A DNA stretch of 64,000 bases from Lachnospiraceae bacterium (GTDB lineage Bacteria; Bacillota; Clostridia; Lachnospirales; Lachnospiraceae), in NCBI GenBank assembly GCA_017470985.1, contig JAFUXA010000001.1:1-64000 (forward strand), read 5' to 3'. The notes under the pieces were generated by a model. That model was not told the DNA's origin and ran no database searches. It saw nothing but the letters and a program-made list of their open reading frames with translations. This document shows, in pieces, positions 12,102 to 21,698 of this stretch; position 1 is the stretch's first letter; every line of letters starts with the position of its first letter. The translations under genes and the position numbers were made by a program.

Positions 12102-12130
12102 TTTACTTTGCCTAATTCATTGTATATAAT
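12102..12130 (+). promoter_or_regulatory. Predicted promoter of mecA
   Basis: TTTACT (12102-12107) and a perfect TATAAT (12125-12130) with 17-base spacing lie about 40 bases upstream of the mecA start, diverging from the kinase promoter. Confidence 0.55.
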
Positions 12131-12168
12131 ATGGAAACATAGTAATTTAGGGTTTTTAGGTGATGCGT

Positions 12169-12891
12169 ATGAAAATTGAAAAGATAAATGATCATCAAAT
12201 TCGCTGCACTTTAACAAAACAAGACCTGGCGAGTAGAAATATAAAGCTCAGCGAATTGGCATATGGAAATAATAAAGCTCGTGCTTTATTTAAAGATATG
12301 ATGGCACAGGCTGCCGAAGAACTTGGATTTGAAACAGATGATTTACCTCTGATGGTAGAAGCTATACCTATGACTTCTGACTGCATTGTTCTTATTGTAT
12401 CCAAAGTGGAGTATCCTGATGAACTTGATACCAGATTTTCTCAATTTACTGAGGATTTGGATTATTCAGATGATACATTTCAACCTCTGGAGAATAAGCC
12501 AAAAACTGCAGCCAACGATATTATCGAGATGTACAAAAAGGCAGAAGCAGCTGCCAAAAAATCTACCGATAGTACCAAGAATTCTTCAACTTACATAGAT
12601 ATTACGAAGCTTTTTGTCTTCAAAAAAATGGAGGATATAATTCGATTATCTCATGTAATTGACAGCTCCTACGAAGGTACAAATCTGTTGTACAAGAATC
12701 CATCTGATAATCTCTACTATCTTGTAGTAAGTAAATCTCAGCACACTCCTGAGGAATTCAATAAGGTGTGCAATATTATCAGTGAATACGGTTCTCAATG
12801 TGATTTGGCTCAAAACCAGAGAGCATATTTTGTAGAGCACTACAGACAGATTATTGGAAATAATGCTATACATGTACTTGCCAATCTATAA
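12169..12891 (+). CDS. mecA: Adaptor protein MecA
   Basis: This is the adaptor that delivers substrates to the ClpC/ClpP protease. It is about 240 residues: an N-terminal substrate-binding domain (MKIEKINDHQIRCTLTKQDL, ELAYGNNKARALFKDMM, ELGFETDDLPLMVEAIP), an acidic linker, and a C-terminal ClpC-binding domain from about residue 140. The start at 12169 is chosen because AGGTGA lies a few bases upstream; GTG and ATG codons further up have no such site. It has its own promoter and ends at a bidirectional terminator. Confidence 0.88.
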   Translation: MKIEKINDHQIRCTLTKQDLASRNIKLSELAYGNNKARALFKDMMAQAAEELGFETDDLPLMVEAIPMTSDCIVLIVSKVEYPDELDTRFSQFTEDLDYSDDTFQPLENKPKTAANDIIEMYKKAEAAAKKSTDSTKNSSTYIDITKLFVFKKMEDIIRLSHVIDSSYEGTNLLYKNPSDNLYYLVVSKSQHTPEEFNKVCNIISEYGSQCDLAQNQRAYFVEHYRQIIGNNAIHVLANL

Positions 12892-12918
12892 TCTGTAAAT
12901 ATTTTCCATAACAAAAAT

Positions 12919-12954
12919 AAAAGCTTTCCCAAAGTTAATCGGGAAAGCTTTTTT
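12919..12954. terminator. Bidirectional terminator between mecA and the DUF1858 gene
   Basis: The inverted repeat AAGCTTTCCC (12921-12930) / GGGAAAGCTT (12941-12950) is flanked by A-runs on the left and T-runs on the right, so it can end transcription from both convergent genes. Confidence 0.85.
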
Positions 12955-12977
12955 AATTCAATATAATCGATACAAGA

Positions 12978-13187
12978 TTAAACTGCCTTGTACTCTAAAT
13001 AATTATTGATATCCTCTACCAGTTCATCTACATTAAAACCATGAACCATAGCAGCCTCTTCTAATGTCTCCATTGCTGAAGATGGGCATCCAACACAGTG
13101 CATTCCTGCTCCCATCAAGAGATTTGCAATACCTGTATCTACCATCAATAATTCGCCGATTGTAACTGTCTTATCAATCTTTGCCAT
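12978..13187 (-). CDS. DUF1858 domain protein with CxxC motif
   Basis: This small protein of 69 residues begins MAKIDKTVTIGELLMVD and contains GAGMHCVGCPSSAMETLEEAA. The pattern matches the DUF1858 / hybrid-cluster-protein-associated disulfide family, whose members carry a CxxC pair presumed to be redox-active. AAGGAGG precedes the start. It is convergent with mecA and divergent from the ferredoxin gene at 13411. No partner enzyme is encoded in the window, so its role is open. Confidence 0.75.
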   Translation of the reverse strand: MAKIDKTVTIGELLMVDTGIANLLMGAGMHCVGCPSSAMETLEEAAMVHGFNVDELVEDINNYLEYKAV

Positions 13188-13325
13188 TATCTTGTCCTCC
13201 TTGTTTCTCTGATTTGCTTATTATATAGCCTTTTTTGGTTTTGCGCAACCTAATTTACTTCATATTATCATATGCTCATATTTACCTTGGATTTAACTAA
13301 ATACAATTCTTGTTTCTAAATACTA

Positions 13326-13354
13326 TTGCTTTTAAAAATGATATCAATTATAAT
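13326..13354 (+). promoter_or_regulatory. Predicted promoter of the ferredoxin gene
   Basis: TTGCTT (13326-13331) and TATAAT (13349-13354) are 17 bases apart, about 57 bases upstream of the ferredoxin start. Confidence 0.55.
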
Positions 13355-13410
13355 ATAAACTAAGCAAAAAGCTTGTATTATTTATATTTATGAAATGGAG
13401 GGAATTTAAA

Positions 13411-13581
13411 ATGGCATACGTTATTTCTGATTCATGTGTTAGTTGTGGAACATGCGAACCTGAGTGTCCAGTAGGAGCAATTTCTCAGGGAGATAGCCAG
13501 TTCGAAATCGATGCAAATGCATGCGTAGAGTGTGGAACTTGCGCTGGTGTTTGCCCAACAGGAGCTATCTCACAGGGCTAA
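13411..13581 (+). CDS. 2[4Fe-4S] ferredoxin
   Basis: This clostridial-type ferredoxin of 56 residues carries two internally repeated cluster motifs, CVSCGTCEPECPVGAI and CVECGTCAGVCPTGAI, each of the form CxxCxxCxxxCP. It carries low-potential electrons for oxidoreductases such as pyruvate:ferredoxin oxidoreductase or hydrogenase. The ATG at 13411 is chosen because GGAGGGAA lies just upstream; an earlier ATG at 13390 lacks a ribosome site. It is monocistronic, with its own promoter and terminator. Confidence 0.95.
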   Translation: MAYVISDSCVSCGTCEPECPVGAISQGDSQFEIDANACVECGTCAGVCPTGAISQG

Positions 13582-13610
13582 TTATCCACGAGGTAATTCA
13601 TTTAAAAAAC

Positions 13611-13644
13611 AAAAAGCAACTTCCAATTCGGGAGTTGCTTTTTT
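13611..13644. terminator. Bidirectional terminator between ferredoxin and dnaB
   Basis: AAAGCAACTTCC and GGGAGTTGCTTT pair around an AATTC loop, followed by T6 on the plus strand and, on the minus strand, a T-run complementary to 13611-13615. It serves both convergent genes. Confidence 0.85.
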
Positions 13645-13662
13645 CATGCTTATTTTTATTAT

Positions 13663-15009
13663 TTATTCTTGAGTCTGTAATGATCTATCCAGATTTCCAA
13701 ACTTGGTAAGTTCTGGAATCCATGCTAACTCGACAGTACCAATTGGGCCGTTACGCTGCTTAGCAATAATAATCTCTGATATATTCTTACGATCTGTATC
13801 ATGATCATAATAATCCTCACGATAGATAAACATTACCACATCGGCATCCTGCTCCAGACCTCCGGATTCACGCAAATCCGACATCATTGGTCGCTTGTCA
13901 TCACGCTTCTCAACTGCACGGGACAACTGAGACAACGCAATTACAGGAACATTTAACTCTCTGGCAAGAGATTTGAGAGATCTTGAAATCTCTGATACTT
14001 CCTGCTGTCGTGATTCAGAATGTCCTGTACCGGTCATCAACTGTATGTAGTCGATGATGATAATCTTCAAATCATGATCCATCTTATATTTTCTACATTT
14101 ACTTCTAAGCTCACCAATACTGATACCAGGAGTGTCGTCAATAATCAGGCTGGACTTACCTACTACGCCGGCACCAAATGACAATCTCTCCCAGTCTGCT
14201 TCCTGTAAATCACCTGTACGAATTTTGTTGGCCTCTACACCTGATTCCAATGCAAGCATACGGTTTACCAGCTGCTCGGCCGACATCTCCAATGAAAATA
14301 CTGCAGCGCAGGCATTCTCATGAAAACATATATACTGCGCCAGGTTCAAAACAAAAGCAGTCTTTCCCATAGATGGTCTCGCAGCAATCAAAATCAAATC
14401 CGATGGCTGCAATCCTGCCGTCTTATAATCCAACTCTGTAAAACCTGTTGGCAGACCAGTGATGGTACCCTTTAACTTAGATGCCATCTCAATCTTCTTC
14501 AGAGAGTTCATTACCACATCTTTGATTGGCACATACTCACCTGAACTTCTATGCTGAGTCAGCTTAAATATATCTTTCTCAGTTTTATCCAGAATAGTTG
14601 ATACATCATCCTTACCCAGGAAACAATTGTTTTCTATTTCCTGTGTTGTACTAATGATTCGACGAAGTATTGCCTTGTCTTTTACAATATTGGCATAAGA
14701 TGCCACATTTACTGTAGTTGGAACAGATGTTACAACATCAATAATAAATTCTGTACTTGAAACCTCTGGGGGAACTCCCATTTCCTGAAGCTTATCCTTG
14801 AGTATAACCGGATCAACATCTATACCATCATCGTGGAGAGTTGTTATTGCATCAAATAATGCTGCATATTGCTGATGATAGAAATCCTCTTTTGTAACTA
14901 TTTCCATCGCAATTGTAATAGCTTCTTTATCCGCAATCATTGAACCAACAACAGATTGCTCTGCCTCTAGGTTGTTGGGCATGATTCGTCCCATTTGTCT
15001 ATCTTCCAT
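13663..15009 (-). CDS. dnaB: Replicative DNA helicase
   Basis: This is the hexameric helicase that unwinds DNA at the replication fork, 448 residues. The N-terminal domain starts MPNNLEAEQSVVGSMI, and the RecA-like domain has the P-loop ARPSMGKTAFVLNLAQ, IIIDYIQLM (Walker B) and SDLRESGGLEQDADVVMFIYR. No intein is present. The ATG at 15009 follows AGGAAG; a TTG one codon earlier is not needed. It is the last gene of the galK-gdpP-rplI-dnaB run, and gdpP-rplI-dnaB is a common Firmicutes order. Confidence 0.96.
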   Translation of the reverse strand: MEDRQMGRIMPNNLEAEQSVVGSMIADKEAITIAMEIVTKEDFYHQQYAALFDAITTLHDDGIDVDPVILKDKLQEMGVPPEVSSTEFIIDVVTSVPTTVNVASYANIVKDKAILRRIISTTQEIENNCFLGKDDVSTILDKTEKDIFKLTQHRSSGEYVPIKDVVMNSLKKIEMASKLKGTITGLPTGFTELDYKTAGLQPSDLILIAARPSMGKTAFVLNLAQYICFHENACAAVFSLEMSAEQLVNRMLALESGVEANKIRTGDLQEADWERLSFGAGVVGKSSLIIDDTPGISIGELRSKCRKYKMDHDLKIIIIDYIQLMTGTGHSESRQQEVSEISRSLKSLARELNVPVIALSQLSRAVEKRDDKRPMMSDLRESGGLEQDADVVMFIYREDYYDHDTDRKNISEIIIAKQRNGPIGTVELAWIPELTKFGNLDRSLQTQE

Positions 15010-15026
15010 CAAAATAACTTCCTATC

Positions 15027-15473
15027 TTATTCTGCTGATACATGTACTTTCAGAGTCGCTGTAACCTGTGGATGAAGCTTTACTTTTACCTCATATGTTC
15101 CCAGGGACTTAATCTGCTCCTCTAAGTGCACCTTCTTCTTATCAATATCCTCACTGTACTGAGCTTTAACAGCTGCGCAAATTTCCTTTGAAGATACAGA
15201 GCCGAAGGTCTTACCGCCCTCACCTGTCTTAATCTTGGTCTCTACGGTCCACTCTTTCATTCTCTCTGCCTGAGCCTGAGCTGCCTCAAGATTTTCCTGT
15301 GCAACTTTATCAGCATGTTTGTTCTGTAATTTTAAATCATTTAAATTCTTGCTTGTAGCCTCTGCACCCTGCTTTTTCTTGAAAAGCACATTTCTTGCAT
15401 AAGCTTCACTTACTTCTACTATTTCGCCCTTTTTTCCAAGGCTTTTTACATCTTCCAACAATATTACTTTCAT
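15027..15473 (-). CDS. rplI: 50S ribosomal protein L9
   Basis: This is a large-subunit ribosomal protein of 148 residues that binds domain V of 23S rRNA. The N-terminal domain MKVILLEDVKSLGKKGEIVEVSEAYARNVL is highly conserved, followed by the long connecting helix and a C-terminal domain containing GKTFGSVSSKEICAA. Its start overlaps the gdpP stop by four bases (ATGA), implying coupled translation. Confidence 0.97.
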   Translation of the reverse strand: MKVILLEDVKSLGKKGEIVEVSEAYARNVLFKKKQGAEATSKNLNDLKLQNKHADKVAQENLEAAQAQAERMKEWTVETKIKTGEGGKTFGSVSSKEICAAVKAQYSEDIDKKKVHLEEQIKSLGTYEVKVKLHPQVTATLKVHVSAE

Positions 15474-17551
15474 AATACAATCTCTCCTTCTTCCATCATG
15501 TCATCAAGTATCTGCTGTATACGAAGTTTGACTTCCTCAATTGTTGAATTCTCTATCTGGGCACCAGCCACATTTAAGTGACCACCGCCACCGAGTCTCT
15601 CCATTATAAGCTGCACATCAATTTCATCAATTGATCTTGAGCTTACAAATATCTTGTTCTGATATTCTGTCAGTACAAAGGATGCCTTGATTCCAACAAT
15701 ATTTAACAATTCGTTGGCAGCTTTTGCCCCTACTACTGTAGGGCTTTCCAAACCACTTCCCTCAAAAACTGAAATTGCGAAGAAGCCTTTATAAACCTCT
15801 GCATGACGCACGATTTCAGCTCTGGCCTTGTAGGCTGACATATCTTCACGAAGCAATTTTCTAACTCTTGTAACCTCTGCACCGCATCTTCTCAAATATG
15901 CTGCGGCTTCAAATGTTCTCACACCAGTCTTGGTCATGAAGTTATTGGTATCAATCAAAATACCCGCATATATACAATCTGCCTCGTGAGGCTTGATATT
16001 AATTTTCTCTGAAAAATATTGAAGAACTTCCGCTATCATTTCACATACTGAAGATGCATATGGCTCAATATATGAAAGTACCGGGTTGTTAACCTTCTCA
16101 TTTCCCACTCTATGATGATCAAATACTACTATAGACTTACTGATTCCCAGCAATTCCGGACAATCAGTATAGCTTGGTCGGTTGGTATCAACTACAATTA
16201 CCAAAGTCTGAGCGTTGGCCATTTCCACCGCCTGGGCAGATGTGAGAAACATATCTGCAGGATAACCATTTTCCGGTGTGAAATTCTCCACCAATGGATT
16301 TAGTGAACTTGTAACAGTATTTATAACTATTCTGGCTGTCTTGCCCATATCTCTGGCAGCACAGAAGATTCCAATAGCTGCGCCAAATGAATCGACATCC
16401 GCAATGCTATGACCCATAATCATAATATTCTCGCGGGTTTCCATGATCTCTCGTAGAGCCTGAGCCTTCATTCTGGCCTTTACTCGAGTATTTCTCTCAA
16501 ACTCTCGACCACGAGAACTGAAGTAAGATACATCTTCTCCATTTTTCACAACCACCTGTGAACCGCCTCGACCCATGGCCAAATCAATTGCCGCTCTTGA
16601 ATACTCAGCACATTGAGTATAGGATTCACCACCGTACCCCAGACCGATACTCAAGGTGATTTCAATATCATTTCCCGCCTTGGTACTCTTGATATCCTCA
16701 ATAAGAGAGAATTTGTCTTCCTCCAATTCCTTGAGATACATCTGCTTAAATACCACGAAGTATTTATCATCATCCAGCTTACGCACAATAGCTTTGGCTC
16801 TCTGGAAATATTTATTAATCTTTCTATCAATAATGGCAATAAGGAGCGACTTCTTAACCTCATCTACAGAGTCAAAGACTTCATCTGAATTATCTACATA
16901 TATAAGTCCGGACACCATTCTCTGATCTGTATTTTCCTTGCGGAGGTTTTCAACCTCTGTCACATCAAAGAGCAATATAGCCATAAGCTTATTGATATCA
17001 TCATCAATTCCGGTTATATCATTATTGCCAGCGTTAGAGTCCGTGTTATCTCCAGAAGCCTGTGTCATTTCCACAGTGATTTTCTGTATCTTGGCTTCGA
17101 ATTTTCTATCTGAGTAATCTAGAGATATGGTAAAACTGTCCTCCTCGTGTCTGTCTAATTCCTCACGAGTAATCTCAGAAAACAGCGAAGTAACAGACTT
17201 ACGATAATGCTTGTCCTTCCCTGTCAAATCCATCATTTCCCGGTTCATCCACAACATCTTGCCACTCATGTCAATGAGTCCATAAGGAACCTGGAACTCA
17301 TCCAGAAGCTCATGCTGAACAGAACTGTATTGTGTTGCAAAATATACTATGTCCTCATTTATTCTCTTACGACCAGCCTTATAACTAATCGTTAGAATAA
17401 TTGCATAGAAAATAATAACCGCAGAAATAACTGCTCCACTCTTAACATCTCGAAAATAGATAAATACATTTCCCGCAGTAAATACAATCAGCATATAAAG
17501 CGGCAACTGCAGATATCTCCTTAAATTATTGGCTCCATTATTAGAATTCAT
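15470..17551 (-). CDS. gdpP: Cyclic-di-AMP phosphodiesterase GdpP
   Basis: This 693-residue membrane protein hydrolyses c-di-AMP. Two N-terminal membrane helices (about 15-50) are followed by a PAS domain (LLDEFQVPYGLIDMSGKMLWMN), a degenerate GGDEF domain (MGRGGSQVVVKNG in place of the active-site motif), and C-terminal DHH/DHHA1 domains with DVDSFGAAIG, VVDTNRP and DHHRVG holding the metal ligands, ending GGGGHLNVAGAQ. The domain order is that of Bacillus GdpP (YybT). A 30-residue Asn/Asp-rich insertion (SGDNTDSNAGNNDITG) lies between PAS and GGDEF. It is coupled to rplI and follows galK by eight bases. Confidence 0.95.
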   Translation of the reverse strand: MNSNNGANNLRRYLQLPLYMLIVFTAGNVFIYFRDVKSGAVISAVIIFYAIILTISYKAGRKRINEDIVYFATQYSSVQHELLDEFQVPYGLIDMSGKMLWMNREMMDLTGKDKHYRKSVTSLFSEITREELDRHEEDSFTISLDYSDRKFEAKIQKITVEMTQASGDNTDSNAGNNDITGIDDDINKLMAILLFDVTEVENLRKENTDQRMVSGLIYVDNSDEVFDSVDEVKKSLLIAIIDRKINKYFQRAKAIVRKLDDDKYFVVFKQMYLKELEEDKFSLIEDIKSTKAGNDIEITLSIGLGYGGESYTQCAEYSRAAIDLAMGRGGSQVVVKNGEDVSYFSSRGREFERNTRVKARMKAQALREIMETRENIMIMGHSIADVDSFGAAIGIFCAARDMGKTARIVINTVTSSLNPLVENFTPENGYPADMFLTSAQAVEMANAQTLVIVVDTNRPSYTDCPELLGISKSIVVFDHHRVGNEKVNNPVLSYIEPYASSVCEMIAEVLQYFSEKINIKPHEADCIYAGILIDTNNFMTKTGVRTFEAAAYLRRCGAEVTRVRKLLREDMSAYKARAEIVRHAEVYKGFFAISVFEGSGLESPTVVGAKAANELLNIVGIKASFVLTEYQNKIFVSSRSIDEIDVQLIMERLGGGGHLNVAGAQIENSTIEEVKLRIQQILDDMMEEGEIVL

Positions 17552-17559
17552 AACTTATC

Positions 17560-18732
17560 CTAAGACAATCTTCTTGCCCCGTCTCCTATATCAACAATAT
17601 AAAACTCTGCTTCTATTCCTGTTTTGTCCTTGTAACCTTCACCGACTACCTTAACAAAGTTATCTACCGCTTCATTCTTTACGATGCTGACTGTGCATCC
17701 ACCGAATCCGCCTCCTGTGATTCGAGATCCGATAACACCATCCACGCTCCATGCTAGATCCACAAGTACATCCACTTCCTCACAAGATACCTTGTAGTCA
17801 TCTCGAAGTGAAATATGTGACTGATTCATAAGCTGACCAAATGTAACTACATCATTGTCTGCCAAAGCCTTAACAGCCTTGATAGTTCTCTGATTTTCAG
17901 CAACAGCATGCTTTGCTCTCTTCAAGACTTCTGGATCTGTGATTGCAGACTTATATTTCTCAAATTCCTCATCTGTCAAATCACCTAGAGATTTAATATC
18001 AACAACAGTCTGCAACTGCTCTAAAGCCTTGGCACACTCCTGTCTTCTCTCATTATATTTTCCGTCAACAAGGCTATGTTTTACTTTGCTGTTGGTAATT
18101 ACAATCTTGGCATCTGGCAAATTAATATTTGCATACTCATATGACAAATCACTTGTATCAAGAAAAATTGCGCAATCCTTCTTACCATTTGCCACTGCAA
18201 ACTGATCCATGATTCCGCAGTTACAACCATTATAATTATTCTCTGAGTACTGACCGATAAGAGCTAAATCTGTCATTGTAAGCTTATCAAAACCATATAA
18301 ATCCTGAAGAATAACTCCTGTAAGTACCTCAAGGGAAGCTGATGAGGACAGACCTGAACCATTTGGAATATTTCCCCAGATAATCATGTCAAATCCCTTA
18401 TCCAGTTTCATTCCCTTCTTGTCAAATGCCCAAACTACTCCAATAGGATAATTTGCCCAGCCATTTGCCTTGTCATATTCCAAATCTGACAAACTCACTT
18501 CTGTAACTCTGGCGTTATCGATGTTAGCAGATATGAAACGAATCTTGTCATCATCTCTCTTTCTTGCAACACCATAAGTTCCAATTGTAAGAGCGCATGG
18601 GAATACATGTCCTCCATTGTAATCAGTATGCTCTCCTATTAGATTTACTCGACCTGGTGCGAAATATTCTCTAATATCTCCTCCCTCACCATAAACCTCA
18701 TTAAATGTCTCTCTTAATTCCTGAATGTTCAT
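17560..18732 (-). CDS. galK: Galactokinase
   Basis: This enzyme phosphorylates alpha-D-galactose to galactose-1-phosphate, the first committed Leloir step. Its 390 residues match the family length when started at 18732 (MNIQELRETF), which has GGGAG upstream; the in-frame ATG at 18798 would add 22 residues without family counterparts. Motifs are GRVNLIGEHTDYNGG (galactose site), NGSGLSSSASLEV (GHMP ATP loop) and GGGFGGCTVS near the C-terminus. No other gal genes are nearby; it lies eight bases upstream of gdpP and may share its transcript. Confidence 0.96.
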   Translation of the reverse strand: MNIQELRETFNEVYGEGGDIREYFAPGRVNLIGEHTDYNGGHVFPCALTIGTYGVARKRDDDKIRFISANIDNARVTEVSLSDLEYDKANGWANYPIGVVWAFDKKGMKLDKGFDMIIWGNIPNGSGLSSSASLEVLTGVILQDLYGFDKLTMTDLALIGQYSENNYNGCNCGIMDQFAVANGKKDCAIFLDTSDLSYEYANINLPDAKIVITNSKVKHSLVDGKYNERRQECAKALEQLQTVVDIKSLGDLTDEEFEKYKSAITDPEVLKRAKHAVAENQRTIKAVKALADNDVVTFGQLMNQSHISLRDDYKVSCEEVDVLVDLAWSVDGVIGSRITGGGFGGCTVSIVKNEAVDNFVKVVGEGYKDKTGIEAEFYIVDIGDGARRLS

Positions 18733-18960
18733 TTTGTATATTCTCCCACTTTCTTTATTTACGTCAGACTCTCCCACCTTCGTATAAACATATTCCATTA
18801 TATTATATTTCCCTATTTTTTTATACTACTAGATATTGTTTTTTTCTCTTATTCTCTCCACAATTTCACATTGATTTTTCCACATTGCTGGAGTAGTATT
18901 TTAAAAGACATCATAGATGTTTACTAATTTATAGAATAAATGCATAAAAGGAGACCCAGC

Positions 18961-20013
18961 ATGAATATATTAGTTTTATGTGGTGGATTAAGCACAGAAA
19001 GAGATGTATCCTTCAAATCTGGAACAATGGTTGCCAAGGCTTTGCGTGAAAATGGTCACAAAGTTCTGACTTTAGACGTTTTCATGGGATACAAAGACGA
19101 AGAGTGCGATATATCTAATATTTTCGAAATTTCAGAGGAAGCTTCTGTTGATACAGCAAATATTTCTGAAATTGCTCCTGACCTGGAGAAAGTCAAAGCT
19201 TCCAGAAAGGATCAAAGCGATTGTTTCTTCGGACCAAATGTAATTGCTATCTGCCGCAAAGCCGACATTGTATTTATGGCTTTGCACGGTGAAAATGGTG
19301 AAAATGGTAAGGTTCAGGCAGCATTTGATTTGTTCGGAATCAAATATACCGGAACTGACTATCTAAGCAGTGCCATTGCTATGAACAAGAACATTGCCAA
19401 GGAATTCATGATTAGACACAATATTCCATGTCCTACTGGAATTCGCATCTCCAAAAGTGACAATTTAGATGAAAAACTTCTGGCACAGGTTAAATATCCT
19501 TGTGTAGTCAAGCCTGCATGCGGTGGTTCTTCCATCGGCGTATCCATCGCTGAAAACCAAGATGAATTTAAAACAGCTCTCGCTGACGCCTTCATGTGGG
19601 AAGAGGAAGTTGTTGTTGAAGACTACATTGAAGGCCGGGAATTTTCTGTGGGAGTTATGGAAGGCAAGGCTTTGCCAGTAATCGAGATTGCTCCTATCGA
19701 AGGATTCTATGATTACAAGAACAAATACAAAGCAGGTTCTGCAATAGAGACTTGTCCAGCTGACATTCCTGATAACATTGCCAAAGAGATGCAGCACTAC
19801 GCAGAAGAAGCCATGACTGCCATCGGACTTACAACATACGCCCGCATGGACTTCATGCTTCGTGAGAATGGAGAAATGTTCTGCCTTGAGGCCAACACAC
19901 TTCCTGGTATGACACCTACTTCTCTACTTCCTCAGGAAGCCAATGCAATTGGCATTAATTTCAATGAATTATGTGAGAAAATAATTGAGATTTCTCTCAA
20001 AAAATATCAATAA
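18961..20013 (+). CDS. ddl: D-alanine--D-alanine ligase
   Basis: This ATP-grasp enzyme makes the D-Ala-D-Ala dipeptide of peptidoglycan. It is 350 residues from the ATG at 18961, which has AAAGGAGA seven bases upstream. The N-terminal LCGGLSTERDVSFKSG, the central MALHGENGENGKVQ, KPACGGSSIGVSI and the metal-binding end FCLEANTLPGMTPTS are characteristic. murF follows, so the two consecutive steps of the UDP-MurNAc-pentapeptide pathway are adjacent, although a terminator lies between them. Confidence 0.96.
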   Translation: MNILVLCGGLSTERDVSFKSGTMVAKALRENGHKVLTLDVFMGYKDEECDISNIFEISEEASVDTANISEIAPDLEKVKASRKDQSDCFFGPNVIAICRKADIVFMALHGENGENGKVQAAFDLFGIKYTGTDYLSSAIAMNKNIAKEFMIRHNIPCPTGIRISKSDNLDEKLLAQVKYPCVVKPACGGSSIGVSIAENQDEFKTALADAFMWEEEVVVEDYIEGREFSVGVMEGKALPVIEIAPIEGFYDYKNKYKAGSAIETCPADIPDNIAKEMQHYAEEAMTAIGLTTYARMDFMLRENGEMFCLEANTLPGMTPTSLLPQEANAIGINFNELCEKIIEISLKKYQ

Positions 20014-20022
20014 ATGCAACGG

Positions 20023-20056
20023 AAACTATGTGACTCTCTTGAATCACATAGTTTTT
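20023..20056 (+). terminator. Terminator after ddl
   Basis: AAACTATGTGA (20024-20034) pairs with TCACATAGTTT (20043-20053) and is followed by T6. It may be partly read through into murF. Confidence 0.75.
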
Positions 20057-20105
20057 TGCTTATAATTGACATATCTAATATTTTATATAAGAAATGGAGA
20101 AACAT

Positions 20106-21548
20106 ATGTTAAGAGTTTCTGATGTAGTAACCGCCACAGGCGGCGAATTAATATTCCCTAATTCCTGGGACAATGATCGTCAAAATGAGCTTTCCAACAC
20201 TTATATCCAGGGTACTGTCATGGACAATCGCCTGGTTGAAAAGGATTTTCTCTTCGTTCCTTTTATTGGAGAGAAGGTTGACGCTCACAAATACATACCT
20301 GCAGCCTACGAAGCTGGGGCGGCTATCTGCTTCTCAATGAGAAAGCTTGAGGAAGAAATACCATATATTTTGATAGAAGATTCTGGCAAAGCCCTGAAGG
20401 ATTTGGCTACATATTATCGCAGCACCTTGGACATTCCAATTATCGGAATTGTAGGTAGTGTAGGAAAAACCAGCACCAAGGAAATGGTGGCTGCTGTTTT
20501 ATCTGAAAAATACAATGTGCTCAAGACTGAAGGCAACTTCAACAATGAAATTGGCCTTCCACTTACAATTATGAGAATAAGACCTGAGCATCAGGTAGCA
20601 GTAGTTGAAATGGGTATATCTGATTTCGATGAAATGAACCGACTCTCTACTATTGCCCGACCAAATTATCTGGTTATGACCAATATCGGCCCATGCCATT
20701 TGGAATTCCTTCATGATTTAGATGGTGTGTTAAATGCTAAAACTGAAGCATTTGAACATTTATCTAATCATCCGAAGCTGGTATTAAACGGTGATGATGA
20801 AAAACTTCGTTCAATTCATCATGGAATTCCGTCAGGAACCTACCACGCCGTGCCAGAAGACGCGGACATTTTCTTCTTTGGCCGCGAAGATAAGGCGCTT
20901 CTGGAAAATGATGGTATGCCAGCCGCTGCCTATGCTGATAATATTGATGACAAAGGTTTAGAAGGTATAGATTGTGACTTGGATCTCTTCGGTGAAAATA
21001 TGCATATACATATCTCACTGCCTGGACAGCACAATATCAACAACGCAATGGCTGCCGCTATTATCGGCGAGAGCCTGGGCTTAACATCCGACCAGATTCA
21101 AGAAGGAATCGCCAAAGGCAATACCATAGCTGGAAGAAGTAATATTATCCGTCTCGGAGATATACTTGTAATTGACGATTGCTATAATGCCGGCCCTGTA
21201 TCTATGAAAGCATCATTAGGAGTACTCGCTTCTGCTTCTGGTCGTAAGATTGCTGTTCTTGGCGATATGGGTGAACTTGGAGATGACGCTCCAGCTCTTC
21301 ACAGCAGTGTGGGACAGGCTGTTGCGGACAATAAAATCGACTTGTTATACACAGTTGGCTCTTTATCAGAGGAAATACATAACACTGCCACTGCTAACGG
21401 TGTGAAATGTATTCATTTTGACACAATAGAGGCTCTTTTGCCTGAATTACTCCAGGAAATCAAGGCTGGAGACACAATCTTAATCAAAGCCTCTCATTTT
21501 ATGAATTTCACACAGATTGTAAAGGCTTTGGAAGCAAAATTACAATAA
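20106..21548 (+). CDS. murF: UDP-MurNAc-tripeptide--D-alanyl-D-alanine ligase
   Basis: This Mur ligase adds the D-Ala-D-Ala made by Ddl to the UDP-MurNAc-tripeptide. It is 480 residues. The ATP loop is GIVGSVGKTSTKEMVAAVL, followed by TEGNFNNEIGLPLT, VEMGISDFDEM and the C-terminal DDCYNAGPVSMKASL. The ATG at 20106 (MLRVSDVVTATGG) has GGAGA at the right distance, whereas that region is itself the codon context of an earlier ATG at 20094, so the later start is preferred. Confidence 0.95.
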   Translation: MLRVSDVVTATGGELIFPNSWDNDRQNELSNTYIQGTVMDNRLVEKDFLFVPFIGEKVDAHKYIPAAYEAGAAICFSMRKLEEEIPYILIEDSGKALKDLATYYRSTLDIPIIGIVGSVGKTSTKEMVAAVLSEKYNVLKTEGNFNNEIGLPLTIMRIRPEHQVAVVEMGISDFDEMNRLSTIARPNYLVMTNIGPCHLEFLHDLDGVLNAKTEAFEHLSNHPKLVLNGDDEKLRSIHHGIPSGTYHAVPEDADIFFFGREDKALLENDGMPAAAYADNIDDKGLEGIDCDLDLFGENMHIHISLPGQHNINNAMAAAIIGESLGLTSDQIQEGIAKGNTIAGRSNIIRLGDILVIDDCYNAGPVSMKASLGVLASASGRKIAVLGDMGELGDDAPALHSSVGQAVADNKIDLLYTVGSLSEEIHNTATANGVKCIHFDTIEALLPELLQEIKAGDTILIKASHFMNFTQIVKALEAKLQ

Positions 21549-21574
21549 GAAACATTTAATATATTTATAAAACA

Positions 21575-21607
21575 AACAGGAGACTTTAGGGTAAAGCCTC
21601 CTGTTTT
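21575..21607 (+). terminator. Terminator after murF
   Basis: AACAGGAG and CTCCTGTT arms with an inner CTTTA/TAAAG extension are followed by a T-run at 21603-21607. It ends murF ahead of the convergent thioesterase-like gene. Confidence 0.8.
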
Positions 21608-21698
21608 TCTATATCTATTTCTGTTATTAAATTATGTTTTAATTTCATACCTTTCATGGAATTTTATTTCCTTCCCGGCATATATTCATTCAAATTCT

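Noticed and set aside
18733..18798. Longer galactokinase start at 18798
   Set aside because: It adds 22 residues unlike the family, while the start at 18732 gives the normal length and has a ribosome site.
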